From an uncultured Eubacterium sp. (lineage in GTDB: Bacteria; Bacillota; Clostridia; Lachnospirales; Lachnospiraceae), in NCBI GenBank assembly GCA_910584345.1, contig CAJTZX010000049.1, positions 1 through 27,084 on the forward strand: a stretch of DNA of 27,084 bases, written 5' to 3'. The notes beneath the pieces are model-generated. The model was not told where the DNA came from and did not search any database. It saw only the letters and a program-made list of their open reading frames with translations. Shown in pieces: positions 13,614 to 22,742 of this stretch; within the stretch, counting starts at the first letter, position 1; each line of letters starts with the position of its first letter. A program made the position numbers and the translations under genes.

Positions 13614-16085
13614 TTAGATCTCTTCGTCCATCTCTACATGTACTTTGTGTAAGTGCCAGATATCTCTTACATATTCCTCAATCGTGCGGTCAGAAGAAAA
13701 CTTGCCGACATTCGCGACATTTAAAATCGCACTCTTTGCCCACTGGCGTTCATCTTTATAAGCCTGCATGACACGATCCTGTGCCTGTGCATAAGAACGG
13801 AAATCTGCGAGTACAAAATACGTATCTGCGTACTGTGTACAATTCGTATTCAGTAAAGAATTATACAAATCACGGAACAGTTCCGTATCATGTTTGGAAT
13901 AGAAACCGTTAATCAGCTGCATCAATACCTGACGGATTTCTGGATCGCTGTTGAAGATTTCCATTGGATTGTAATCCCGTTTGTTTTCATGCTCGATGAC
14001 TTCATCGGAACTCATGCCAAAGATAAATGCATTCTCTTCGCCCATCTCTTCCACCATCTCTACGTTGGCGCCATCCATCGTTCCGATCGTTAACGCACCG
14101 TTTAACATAAATTTCATATTTCCGGTACCGGATGCCTCTTTGGATGCGGTAGAAATCTGTTCCGATACGTCTGCTGCTGCAAAGATCCATTCTGCATTGG
14201 ATACACGATAGTCCTCGATAAATACAACCTTAATTTTATTATCGATGCTTTTATCGTTATTAATTACATCTGCTACGCTCGTAATCAATTTGATCGTCAG
14301 CTTTGCGATCTTATATCCCGCGGCTGCCTTAGCGCCAAAGATAAAAGTACGCGGTACAAATTCCATGGACGGATTTTCTTTGATCTTATTATACAAATAC
14401 ATAACGTGCAAAATATTCATCAGCTGACGTTTATACTCATGCAGACGTTTTACCTGTACATCAAAGATGGAACGTGGATTTACTTCGATTCCGTTATGGT
14501 CAAAAATATATTTTGCCAGACGTCTTTTATTCTGGTATTTAATATTCATAAATTCCTGCTGCGCCTTTTCATCATCTGCATAAATAGCCAGCCTTTTCAT
14601 ATGAGACAGATCCGTAATCCATTCGTTTCCGATATGGTCGGTGACCCACTGTGCGAGCAGCGGATTGCCGTGGAGCAGGAATCTTCTTTGTGTAATACCG
14701 TTTGTCTTATTGTTAAACTTCTCCGGGAACATCTCGTAAAAGTCTTTTAATTCCTGATTTTTCAATATTTCGGTATGCAGTCTTGCCACACCATTTACCG
14801 AATAGCCCGCTGCAATCGCAAGATTTGCCATTTTAACCTGTCCGTCGTATACAATCGACATTTTCTGGATCTTTTGATAGTCATTCGGGAACCTTTGCTG
14901 AATAGACAGTACAAATCTGCGGTTAATTTCTTCTACGATCTGATAAATTCTTGGAAGCAGTCTGGAGAAAATCTCGATCGGCCATTTTTCCAAAGCTTCT
15001 GCCATAATCGTATGATTTGTATAGGCACAGGTCTTTGTCGTAATCGCCCATGCATCATCCCATCCCATTCCTTCTTCATCCATCAAAAGTCGCATCAGCT
15101 CTGCTACCGCCAGCGTCGGATGCGTATCATTCATCTGAAATACAACTTTATCCGGCAGCATGCGAATATCCGGGTGGTTTTTCTTGAATTTTTCAAGCGC
15201 TCTTTGTAAAGAAGCAGATACAAAGAAATACTGCTGCTTTAATCTCAGCTCCTTACCTGCAATGTGATCGTCGCATGGATACAATACATCGGTTAAGTTT
15301 CTGGCCAGATTTTCTTCTTCTACTGCCTTGCGGTAGTCACCTTTGCCAAATGCTTCCAGCTCAAAATATTTCATCGGCTCCGCATCCCAGATCATCAGTG
15401 TGTTTACCATATTATTGTTGTAGCCTACGATTGGCATATCATAAGGAATCGCTCTGACAGACTGATAATTTTCATGAATAAATCTGGTCTGGCCATCCGG
15501 TGTATTTTCTGCACGCACATAACCGCCGAATTTTACTTCATAGCTGTATTCCGGTCTGCGCAGCTCAAATGGATAACCGTCTTTTAACCAATTATCCGGT
15601 GTTTCAATCTGGAAGCCATCTTTGATTGCCTGTTTAAACATCCCATAACGGTAACGGATGCCGCAGCCATATGCAGGATATCCCAATGTTGCAAGCGATT
15701 CCATAAAACAGGCTGCCAGTCTTCCAAGGCCTCCGTTGCCAAGCGCAGGATCCGGTTCCTGATCTTCAATCACATTAATATCAAGCCCTAACTCCTCCAG
15801 CGCTTCCTGCACTTCATGATATGCCGTCAGATTAATGAGATTATTGCCAAGCGCACGTCCCATTAAAAATTCCATGGACATATAATAAACAATCTTCGGA
15901 TCTTCCTTATCAAACGTCTTTTGTGTCGCCAGCCATTCGTCAATGACCACATCTTTTACTGTATTGGCCACTGCCTGATAAATTTCCTGCTGACTCGCCT
16001 CATTCAGCGTTTTGCGGTAAAGATTTTTTACATTGTCCTTTACACTTTTGATAAACGCCTCTTTTTCAAACATCTTGCTCTTCAT
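13614..16085 (-). CDS. glgP: Glycogen/alpha-glucan phosphorylase
   Basis: The 823-residue GT35 enzyme releases glucose-1-phosphate from glycogen ends using phosphate and pyridoxal phosphate. Family landmarks run the full length: DEWLATQKTF near the N-terminus, EDQEPDPALGNGGLGRLAACFMES, NDTHPTLAVAELMR, VKRLHEYKRQLMN, and the PLP site EASGTGNMKFMLNG, whose lysine is residue 658. The length is normal for bacterial enzymes. The start has an AAGGAGGA site. The gene begins 14 bases after the ileS stop on the same strand, so it is probably read from the same transcript, an odd pairing of translation and storage genes. With the GlgX-like enzyme it forms a glycogen-degrading pair. Confidence 0.95.
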   Translation of the reverse strand: MKSKMFEKEAFIKSVKDNVKNLYRKTLNEASQQEIYQAVANTVKDVVIDEWLATQKTFDKEDPKIVYYMSMEFLMGRALGNNLINLTAYHEVQEALEELGLDINVIEDQEPDPALGNGGLGRLAACFMESLATLGYPAYGCGIRYRYGMFKQAIKDGFQIETPDNWLKDGYPFELRRPEYSYEVKFGGYVRAENTPDGQTRFIHENYQSVRAIPYDMPIVGYNNNMVNTLMIWDAEPMKYFELEAFGKGDYRKAVEEENLARNLTDVLYPCDDHIAGKELRLKQQYFFVSASLQRALEKFKKNHPDIRMLPDKVVFQMNDTHPTLAVAELMRLLMDEEGMGWDDAWAITTKTCAYTNHTIMAEALEKWPIEIFSRLLPRIYQIVEEINRRFVLSIQQRFPNDYQKIQKMSIVYDGQVKMANLAIAAGYSVNGVARLHTEILKNQELKDFYEMFPEKFNNKTNGITQRRFLLHGNPLLAQWVTDHIGNEWITDLSHMKRLAIYADDEKAQQEFMNIKYQNKRRLAKYIFDHNGIEVNPRSIFDVQVKRLHEYKRQLMNILHVMYLYNKIKENPSMEFVPRTFIFGAKAAAGYKIAKLTIKLITSVADVINNDKSIDNKIKVVFIEDYRVSNAEWIFAAADVSEQISTASKEASGTGNMKFMLNGALTIGTMDGANVEMVEEMGEENAFIFGMSSDEVIEHENKRDYNPMEIFNSDPEIRQVLMQLINGFYSKHDTELFRDLYNSLLNTNCTQYADTYFVLADFRSYAQAQDRVMQAYKDERQWAKSAILNVANVGKFSSDRTIEEYVRDIWHLHKVHVEMDEEI

Positions 16086-16099
16086 TGGTGTCCTCCTTT

Positions 16100-19000
16100 T
16101 TATTGTTTTTCAACACTTAACGTCACTTTTTCACCGTTGATGTTCCACTCTTTGCTATATCCGCTCAATGAATCCGGGGCTATGGATACTGCCAGAACTT
16201 CTGACCGGATCGTTTCGTTATTTCTTTCAAAAATATCTGCTGCTTTTGCATCTGCCTGATAAGAAACCGAAATATGATCCATCACCTCAAATCCTGCTTC
16301 TTTCCGCATCGTCTGCAGCTTGCTGATAATTTCACGTACAAATCCCTCTTCCAACAGCTCCGGCGTCAGGTTTGTATCTAACACAACGGTAACAGACGAA
16401 TCCCCCTCTGTCATATATCCTTCCATCTGCGTCATCGTGATAAGCAGATCGTCTTCTGATAATACAACGTTTTCGCTGATACTGTCAAGTCGGAGTACAC
16501 CTGTTTCCCGCAACGTGCGCATCGCTGCGTTTCCGTCCAAAGCAGCCAGTTCTTGTTGAATCTGCTTTAAATATTTCCCATATTTCGGCCCTACCGTACG
16601 AAGCTGAGGCTTGAACGTATAGTCTGTATATGCGCTTACATCATCTGTAAAAGATACTGTCTTTACATTTAGTTCATCTTCAATGATTTTCACAAAATAG
16701 TCCTGCAGCGCTACCGGTGCCTTTACAAACATCTTTCCAATCGGCTGACGGTTCTTAATATTTGCTGCGTTACGGCACGCACGCCCCATAACAACGATCT
16801 TTAATACCGCATCCATATCCTCTTCCAGCTGCGGCTTGATATACGATTCCATAACTGCAGGAAAATCGCATAAATGTACGCTTTCTGGTGCAGACGCATC
16901 CACGCTGCATACAAGATTGCGGTAAATATCTTCCGTAATAAACGGAACTAACGGAGCAGCTGTCTTGGCAATCGTTACAAGCGCAGTATACAAGGTCATA
17001 TAAGCATTTACTTTATCCTGCTCCATACCCTTTGCCCAAAAACGCTCACGGCTTCTTCTGACATACCAGTTAGACATCTCATCCGTAAAATTGTCCAGCG
17101 CCCTGGCCGCTTCAGGAATCCGATAGCTTCCAAGATTTTCATCCACTGACTTTACAACAGAATTTAGTTTGGATAAAAGCCACTGATCCATCACGCTTAA
17201 CTTCTCATATTCCAGCTTATATTTCGAAGCGTCAAATCCGTCTATATTTGCATATAATACAAAAAATGCATACGTGTTCCAAAGCGTGCCGAGGAATTTA
17301 CGCTGACCTTCCTGTACCGCTTTCCCATGGAAGCGGTTTGGCAGCCACGGCGCACTGTTAATGTAAAAATACCAGCGAATCGCATCCGCACCATACGTTT
17401 TTAACGCTTCAAACGGATCGACCGCATTTCCTTTGGATTTGCTCATTTTCTGACCGTTTTCATCCTGCACATGTCCGAGCACAATGACATTTTCATACGG
17501 CGCCTTGTTAAACAGCAGCGTAGATTCTGCCATCAGAGAATAAAACCATCCGCGCGTCTGATCGACTGCTTCTGAGATAAACTGTGCCGGGAACTGCTGT
17601 TCAAACAAATCCTTATTTTCAAATGGATAATGGTGCTGTGCAAACGGCATAGCTCCAGAATCAAACCAGCAGTCAATCACTTCCGGCACACGGTGCATCT
17701 GTCCGCCGCACTCGCAGCATGGATACGTCACTTCATCAATATATGGCCGGTGCAGCTCTGTATCTGATACCTCCTGCCGTCCGCATTTCTCTGCCAGTTC
17801 CGCCCGGCTGCCAATGCATTCCTGATGTCCGCAGGCACATTCCCAGACTGGAAGAGGCGTACCCCAGTAACGGTTACGGGAAAGTCCCCAATCCTGGATA
17901 TTTTCCAGCCAGTCTCCAAAACGTCCTTTGCCAATTGACTCTGGTATCCAGTTCACCGTATTGTTGTTGCGGATCAAATCTTCTTTTACTTCGGTCATTT
18001 TAATAAACCACGATTCTCTCGCATAGTAAATAAGCGGCGTATCACATCTCCAGCAATGCGGATACTCATGCTCAAATTTCGGCGCATCAAATAACAATCC
18101 CGCCGCATCTAAATCCTTTAATACCATCGGATCTGCTTTTTTTACAAAAACGCCCGCGTAATCCGTTTCTTCTGTCAGCTCGCCTTTGCCATTCACCAGC
18201 TGCACAAACGGCAGATCATACTTTCTGCCCACCTGAGCATCGTCTTCACCAAATGCAGGCGCAATGTGTACGATTCCCGTACCATCTGTCATCGTTACAT
18301 AGGAATCACAAGTTACATAAAATGCCTTCTTATGCTGTTTTTCCACTAATGCATCTGCAAAATGAAACAGCGGTTCATACTCCTTGTATTCCAAATCTGT
18401 CCCTTTGTATGTCTCAAGCACTTCATAGGCTGCTGACGGCTCATCTTCCTTTGCAAGATTTGCAAACACCTTATCTAACAACGCTTGCGCCAGATAATAA
18501 ATATAGCCATCTGCTGCTTTGACCTTGCAGTATACCTCATCTGGATTCACACAAAGTGACAGATTGGATGGAAGTGTCCAAGGCGTCGTTGTCCATGCGA
18601 GAAAATATGCATCCTCTCCCACAGCTTTAAAACGCACGATCGCAGAACGTTCCTTAACCGTCTTATATCCCTGTGCGACTTCCTGAGACGAAAGCGGTGT
18701 CCCGCAGCGTGGACAGTACGGAACCGTCTTAAAGCCTTTGTACAGCAGCTTTTTATCCCAAATCTGCTTTAACGCCCACCATTCTGACTCAATATAATCA
18801 TCTTCATATGTCACATAAGGATCGTCCATATCTGCCCAGAAACCGACCGTTTCTGAAAAATCTTCCCACATTCCTTTGTATTTCCATACGGATTCTTTGC
18901 ACTGTTTGATAAACGGCTCCATTCCATATGCCTCAATCTGGTCTTTTCCATTTAGTCCAAGCAGTTTTTCCACTTCCAGCTCTACCGGAAGCCCATGCGT

Positions 19001-19258
19001 ATCCCAGCCGGCTTTACGTGGTACATATCTTCCTTTCATCGTCTGGTATCTTGGAATCATGTCTTTAATGACACGTGTCAGCACATGTCCGATATGTGGT
19101 TTGCCGTTTGCTGTTGGCGGCCCATCATAAAACGTATATGTTTCACCGTCTTTTCTGGAATCCATTGATTTTTGGAAAATCTTTTTCTCTTTCCAAAAAT
19201 CAATGACCTTATGCTCTCTTTCTACAAAATTCATGTTGGTATCTACTTTGCTGTACAT
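16100..19258 (-). CDS. ileS: Isoleucyl-tRNA synthetase, type 2
   Basis: The 1052-residue class I synthetase charges tRNA-Ile. HIGH lies at 55-58 (GKPHIGHV) and KMSKS at 604-608. The editing domain includes the AWTTTPWTLPSNL segment (221-233), and EHEYPHCWRC and SWFIKM precede the second half of the catalytic core. Cysteine pairs at 182/185, 402/405, 474-481 and 514-517 suggest metal sites. The length and the PTANGKPHIGHVLTRVIKDM form indicate the eukaryote-like type 2 enzyme (IleS2), a class generally insensitive to mupirocin. It starts 30 bases after the Q-rich membrane protein gene. There is no room for a T-box leader directly ahead of it, so its promoter is probably the one at 20408-20435. 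Confidence 0.95.
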   Translation of the reverse strand: MYSKVDTNMNFVEREHKVIDFWKEKKIFQKSMDSRKDGETYTFYDGPPTANGKPHIGHVLTRVIKDMIPRYQTMKGRYVPRKAGWDTHGLPVELEVEKLLGLNGKDQIEAYGMEPFIKQCKESVWKYKGMWEDFSETVGFWADMDDPYVTYEDDYIESEWWALKQIWDKKLLYKGFKTVPYCPRCGTPLSSQEVAQGYKTVKERSAIVRFKAVGEDAYFLAWTTTPWTLPSNLSLCVNPDEVYCKVKAADGYIYYLAQALLDKVFANLAKEDEPSAAYEVLETYKGTDLEYKEYEPLFHFADALVEKQHKKAFYVTCDSYVTMTDGTGIVHIAPAFGEDDAQVGRKYDLPFVQLVNGKGELTEETDYAGVFVKKADPMVLKDLDAAGLLFDAPKFEHEYPHCWRCDTPLIYYARESWFIKMTEVKEDLIRNNNTVNWIPESIGKGRFGDWLENIQDWGLSRNRYWGTPLPVWECACGHQECIGSRAELAEKCGRQEVSDTELHRPYIDEVTYPCCECGGQMHRVPEVIDCWFDSGAMPFAQHHYPFENKDLFEQQFPAQFISEAVDQTRGWFYSLMAESTLLFNKAPYENVIVLGHVQDENGQKMSKSKGNAVDPFEALKTYGADAIRWYFYINSAPWLPNRFHGKAVQEGQRKFLGTLWNTYAFFVLYANIDGFDASKYKLEYEKLSVMDQWLLSKLNSVVKSVDENLGSYRIPEAARALDNFTDEMSNWYVRRSRERFWAKGMEQDKVNAYMTLYTALVTIAKTAAPLVPFITEDIYRNLVCSVDASAPESVHLCDFPAVMESYIKPQLEEDMDAVLKIVVMGRACRNAANIKNRQPIGKMFVKAPVALQDYFVKIIEDELNVKTVSFTDDVSAYTDYTFKPQLRTVGPKYGKYLKQIQQELAALDGNAAMRTLRETGVLRLDSISENVVLSEDDLLITMTQMEGYMTEGDSSVTVVLDTNLTPELLEEGFVREIISKLQTMRKEAGFEVMDHISVSYQADAKAADIFERNNETIRSEVLAVSIAPDSLSGYSKEWNINGEKVTLSVEKQ

Positions 19259-19288
19259 ACTCTGTCTCCTTTTTGTTCGATCACAATG

Positions 19289-20386
19289 TTAATAAAATTT
19301 GCCCCTGTCGTCAAAGAAATCGAAAAAGTTTTCATAACCATTGTCATAATCATAGTCAAAATCATATTCATATCCCGGCTGCTCTTCCCTGTAATATTCC
19401 TCAGCTTCCCGATAATACTGCATAAACGGCACCCACATCAGCGCAATTGTCGCAATCAGTGCAATGATGGATAAAACTGCTGTAATCATTCCGGTAAGCG
19501 CCATCCCTTTGCCCTGCGGCCCTTTGCTGTACTGCAGGATTCCAAAAATAATGGCTGCAACTGCCAATGGAATATTCACACACGTACAAAACAGCATCAG
19601 CGATAAAATACCAAGAATCATCGATGCAATTCCAAAACCAGTGCTGTAAGCTTTGTCATTTGTTTTTTGATACTGCTGATATGGGCCATTTTGCCCCTGT
19701 TGATACGGGCCGTTCTGCTGATTTTGCCCCTGCTGATACCAGGTGTTTTTATCATAATCATTCCTCTGCTGATACTGGCTATTTGGATCATAACCATTTT
19801 GCTGATAATTGCCACCCTGCCAATACTGGCCATTTGGATCATAGCCATTTCCCTGCTGATACTGACTATTTGGATCATAGCCATTTCCCTGCTGATACTG
19901 ACTATTTGGATCATAACTGCTGCTCTGCTGGTACTGGCCATTTTGCTGATAGCTGTCTGTTTGGCAGTACTGGCCATTTGAATCATAGCCGCCCTGCCAA
20001 TACTGGCCGTTTGGACCATAGCTGCCCTGCTGGTACTGGCCATTCGGATCGTAATTACTGCTCTGCTGGTACTGACCATTCGGATCATAATTACTGCTCT
20101 GCTGGTACTGGCCATTTAGATCATAACTGCTGCTCTGCTGGTACTGGCTATTTGGATCATAACCGCTGCCCTGCTGGTTTTGATTGTTGTTATCATTCAT
20201 ATTTTCGTGCAGATAAGAATCATCTTGCATATTAGAATCTGCCTCTGCTACAACGGTCTGTTCATCTGATGCAAAAGAATGCAAAGCGTTTTCATCCTTT
20301 TGATCCGTCAGCTCTTTTTGGCCTGTCTGTACGGGATCTTCCTCCTGCTCCAGGCCGGTATCTTCGTATTGACTTTTATCTTCCAT
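19289..20386 (-). CDS. Q/N/Y-repeat membrane protein with DUF4190-like C-terminus
   Basis: The 365-residue protein starts at the ATG 20384-20386, 9 bases behind AGAGGTG; a GTG four codons upstream would overlap that site. An acidic N-terminal region (1-60) leads into about 12-14 units of 10-12 residues of the type SSYDPNGQYQQ (roughly 65-235). The DNA encoding them is likewise repetitive, with a 36-bp unit duplicated exactly from about 19851. Two hydrophobic segments follow (FGIASMILGILSLMLF... and GMALTGMITAVLSIIALIATIALMW), typical of DUF4190. The tail is short and very acidic, rich in Tyr and Phe. The repeat region should therefore be a disordered cytoplasmic arm on a small membrane anchor. 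The function is unknown. It heads the transcript leading into ileS. Confidence 0.75.
   Translation of the reverse strand: MEDKSQYEDTGLEQEEDPVQTGQKELTDQKDENALHSFASDEQTVVAEADSNMQDDSYLHENMNDNNNQNQQGSGYDPNSQYQQSSSYDLNGQYQQSSNYDPNGQYQQSSNYDPNGQYQQGSYGPNGQYWQGGYDSNGQYCQTDSYQQNGQYQQSSSYDPNSQYQQGNGYDPNSQYQQGNGYDPNGQYWQGGNYQQNGYDPNSQYQQRNDYDKNTWYQQGQNQQNGPYQQGQNGPYQQYQKTNDKAYSTGFGIASMILGILSLMLFCTCVNIPLAVAAIIFGILQYSKGPQGKGMALTGMITAVLSIIALIATIALMWVPFMQYYREAEEYYREEQPGYEYDFDYDYDNGYENFFDFFDDRGKFY
19690..20190. repeat. In-frame tandem repeats, about 33-36 bp units
   Basis: Units alternate TGCTGGTACTGGCCATT/TGGATCATA-like blocks in register with the reading frame. They encode variants of YDPNGQYQQ. Neighbouring units are sometimes identical, which points to slippage or unequal recombination. 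Confidence 0.9.
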
Positions 20387-20407
20387 TGCTGCAATCACCT
20401 CTTTTTT

Positions 20408-20435
20408 ATTTTATATATCCAAAACGATTTGTCAA
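20408..20435 (-). promoter_or_regulatory. Promoter for the repeat protein-ileS-glgP run
   Basis: TTGACA (20430-20435) overlaps the ugd stop codon. TAAAAT (20408-20413) follows after 16 bases, just ahead of the repeat-protein start. Confidence 0.55.
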
Positions 20436-21664
20436 TCCCTGCCATACAAATCCCTTGTATATACTTTATCTGCCACATCTTCTAATTCCTGCGCGAAACG
20501 GTTAGCCACGATCACATCAGCGCTTTTTTTAAACTGTTCCAAATCGCGTATAACCTGGCTTCCAAAAAACAAATCTTCTTTTAACAACGTAGGTTCATAA
20601 ACAATAACCGTTGCTCCTTTTGCTTTAATACGCTTCATAACGCCCTGAATCGAACTCTGTCTGAAATTATCCGAATCCGCTTTCATCGTCAGACGGTAAA
20701 TGCCTACCACACATGCATTTCCCGGCAGACCGTCCAATCCCCTGCTGCTGTCTTTCTCATAATAACCGCCCTTTGCAAGAATCTGTTCTGCTACAAAATC
20801 TTTACGCGTACGATTTGATTCCACAATGGCTTCGATTAAATTCTCCGGCACATCTTTATAATTAGCCAAAAGCTGCTTCGTATCCTTTGGCAGACAATAG
20901 CCGCCGTACCCAAACGAAGGGTTATTATACTGTTGTCCGATTCTTGGGTCCAAACAAACCCCTTCGATAATATGTTTTGTATTCAGTCCGCGAACCTCTG
21001 CATAAGTATCCAGCTCATTAAAATAAGATACCCGTAATGCCAGATACGTATTCGCAAACAGCTTGACCGCTTCTGCCTCTGTGGATTCCATATAGAGCAC
21101 CGGAATATCTTTCGCATACGCTCCTTCGCATAAAAGACCTGCAAATACTTCTGCCTCTTTGTCCATTTCTTTACAAACACTTCCCACAATAATTCTGGAC
21201 GGATACAGATTGTCATGCAGCGCATGTCCTTCCCGCAAAAACTCTGGAGAAAACAACAGACGTTTTGTCCCGTACTTTTTACTTGCTTCTTTTGTAAAGC
21301 CGACCGGAACCGTAGACTTTACGACAATCACTGCGTTCGGATTTAATGCCGTCACATTTTGTATGACCTCTTCGACCGAAGAAGTGTCAAAATAGTTAAG
21401 CTTTGGGTCGTAATTCGTCGGGGTTGAAATAATGACAACATCCGCACTCTGATAAGCCTGTGTTCCATCTGTAACCGCAGAAAGCTGCAGCTGTTTCTGT
21501 TCCAGAAAATCAGTAATATCCTGATCGATAATCGGTGATTTGCGTGCATTAATGAAAGACACTTTTTCCGGCTGAATATCTACCGCTGTTACTTCATGAT
21601 GCTGGGAAAGCAGGACTGCCAGTGACAATCCTACATACCCGGTTCCTGCTACTGCTATTTTCAT
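20432..21664 (-). CDS. ugd: UDP-glucose 6-dehydrogenase
   Basis: The 410-residue enzyme oxidises UDP-glucose to UDP-glucuronate with two NAD. The N-terminal Rossmann motif is AVAGTGYVGLS (4-14). STPTNYDP and KSTVPVGFT follow, then SPEFLREG, the helix motif EAEAVKLFANTYLALRVSYF, and NNPSFGYGGYCLPKDTK, with catalytic Cys257. The sequence closely follows the short E. coli Ugd type, including the C-terminal DVADKVYTRDL segment. It carries a small extra loop near residues 300-315 (YYEKDSSRGLDGLPG). It starts 12 bases after the nucleotidyltransferase stop behind AGAGAGG, so the two form an operon. The product would feed capsule or other surface polysaccharide synthesis, though no glycosyltransferase is in view. 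Confidence 0.95.
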   Translation of the reverse strand: MKIAVAGTGYVGLSLAVLLSQHHEVTAVDIQPEKVSFINARKSPIIDQDITDFLEQKQLQLSAVTDGTQAYQSADVVIISTPTNYDPKLNYFDTSSVEEVIQNVTALNPNAVIVVKSTVPVGFTKEASKKYGTKRLLFSPEFLREGHALHDNLYPSRIIVGSVCKEMDKEAEVFAGLLCEGAYAKDIPVLYMESTEAEAVKLFANTYLALRVSYFNELDTYAEVRGLNTKHIIEGVCLDPRIGQQYNNPSFGYGGYCLPKDTKQLLANYKDVPENLIEAIVESNRTRKDFVAEQILAKGGYYEKDSSRGLDGLPGNACVVGIYRLTMKADSDNFRQSSIQGVMKRIKAKGATVIVYEPTLLKEDLFFGSQVIRDLEQFKKSADVIVANRFAQELEDVADKVYTRDLYGRD

Positions 21665-21676
21665 CTGTTTTCCTCT

Positions 21677-22582
21677 CTAATCCCAAAGGCATCCACCATA
21701 TACGCCTGTATCTGTAAGCTGGCGGAACGCTTCTACAACGCTGTCTTTATCTTCCGCATAAGTAACCCCAAACCATTTATCTGGTGTAGGCAGCACTTTT
21801 ACAGTAGCCTGCCCGCTCTGTAGCATCTGGTCAATCACCTGCGGCAGCAAATATTCTGCCTTAATGTCTGTCGGATTCATCTGCTGCATAAATTCTGCAA
21901 ATTTTTCCTGCAATACCTGTAAAAATTCCGGCGTAAGTCCCCACAGGTTCATAGAAGCAGGTGTCTCATCTGCCAGCACCGTGCCATCTTCGCTGCAGAT
22001 TCGTCCCTCCTTTGTACGCTCTATTCCGCCTGTTTCTACAACTTTCAATAACTCATTGTTATCATTTGTCTGACAGATACCACGAGTTACAGTGCCATTT
22101 TCACTGAGTGTATTCTGAATCTGAAAACCAGCCATACAATACTGCCCAGTTGTATTTTCATGCTCTCTTAAAAAATGATATACATTTTTAAATGCTGTTT
22201 TTCCATAATAGTCATCTGCATTGATTACCGCAAACGGTACATCGAGTATGTTCCTGCAAGCTAATACCGCATGTCCCGTCCCCCACGGTTTTACACGATC
22301 AGGCGGACAGGAAAAGCCTTGCGGGAGGTCATTGTTATCCTGAAATACATATTCTACTGGACATACTTTTTCGATTTTGGAACCAATCACTTCTTTAAAC
22401 TCCGCTTCGATGTCTTTGCGAATAATAAATATTACTTTTGTAAATCCTGCTTCCAATGCATCATGAATGGAATAATCAATAATAATTTCCCCCTGTGGCC
22501 CTACTTTCTGCAACTGTTTAATACCTGCTCCATAACGGGAACCGATACCAGCGGCCATAATCACAAGCGCTATATCTTTCAT
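21677..22582 (-). CDS. Sugar-phosphate nucleotidyltransferase
   Basis: The 301-residue protein belongs to the NTP-transferase family, which joins a nucleoside triphosphate and a sugar-1-phosphate. The nucleotide-binding loop MAAGIGSRYGAGIKQL lies near the start (9-24). PWGTGHAVL (near 100) and INADDYYG (near 120, with the metal-binding aspartates) follow in the proper order. ASMNLWGL near residue 210 is also typical. Sugar and base specificity cannot be read from sequence. Because it is followed 12 bases later by ugd, a UTP:glucose-1-phosphate activity supplying UDP-glucose is the natural guess. The start has an AAGGAGGA site, and the promoter at 22624-22652 lies upstream. Confidence 0.82.
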   Translation of the reverse strand: MKDIALVIMAAGIGSRYGAGIKQLQKVGPQGEIIIDYSIHDALEAGFTKVIFIIRKDIEAEFKEVIGSKIEKVCPVEYVFQDNNDLPQGFSCPPDRVKPWGTGHAVLACRNILDVPFAVINADDYYGKTAFKNVYHFLREHENTTGQYCMAGFQIQNTLSENGTVTRGICQTNDNNELLKVVETGGIERTKEGRICSEDGTVLADETPASMNLWGLTPEFLQVLQEKFAEFMQQMNPTDIKAEYLLPQVIDQMLQSGQATVKVLPTPDKWFGVTYAEDKDSVVEAFRQLTDTGVYGGCLWD

Positions 22583-22623
22583 AAATGAAATATCCTCCTT
22601 CGTTTTTTCAAAATGACTTACTT

Positions 22624-22652
22624 ATCATACCATTACTAGCTGTTTTGTTCAA
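22624..22652 (-). promoter_or_regulatory. Promoter of the nucleotidyltransferase-ugd operon
   Basis: TTGAAC (22647-22652) and TATGAT (22624-22629) are 17 bases apart on the minus strand, ahead of the AAGGAGGA site of the first gene. Confidence 0.65.
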
Positions 22653-22679
22653 GGGTAAACCTGTTTTGCTGGAATTTTG

Positions 22680-22709
22680 TTGCACACAAGAAAAAAACTA
22701 TGCTATAAT
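22680..22709 (+). promoter_or_regulatory. Promoter of the paaK-ACT operon
   Basis: TTGCAC (22680-22685) and a perfect TATAAT (22704-22709) are 18 bases apart, with a TG extension just before the -10 (TGCTATAAT). The ligase start is 33 bases further on. Confidence 0.75.
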
Positions 22710-22742
22710 GCTTTTATTAATTACAGAAAGGAACAGTAAACT

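Noticed and set aside
19259..19288. T-box riboswitch ahead of ileS
   Set aside because: Only 30 bases separate ileS from the upstream gene; no stem or T-box sequence fits.
19690..20190. CRISPR-like array because of regular 33-36 bp units
   Set aside because: There are no unique spacers; the units are degenerate coding repeats in register with a protein frame.
19567..20235. Long plus-strand frames (up to 222 codons) opposite the repeat protein
   Set aside because: They are the antisense of in-frame tandem repeats, which keep all frames open; they have no ribosome site and the minus-strand protein has a clear anchor domain.
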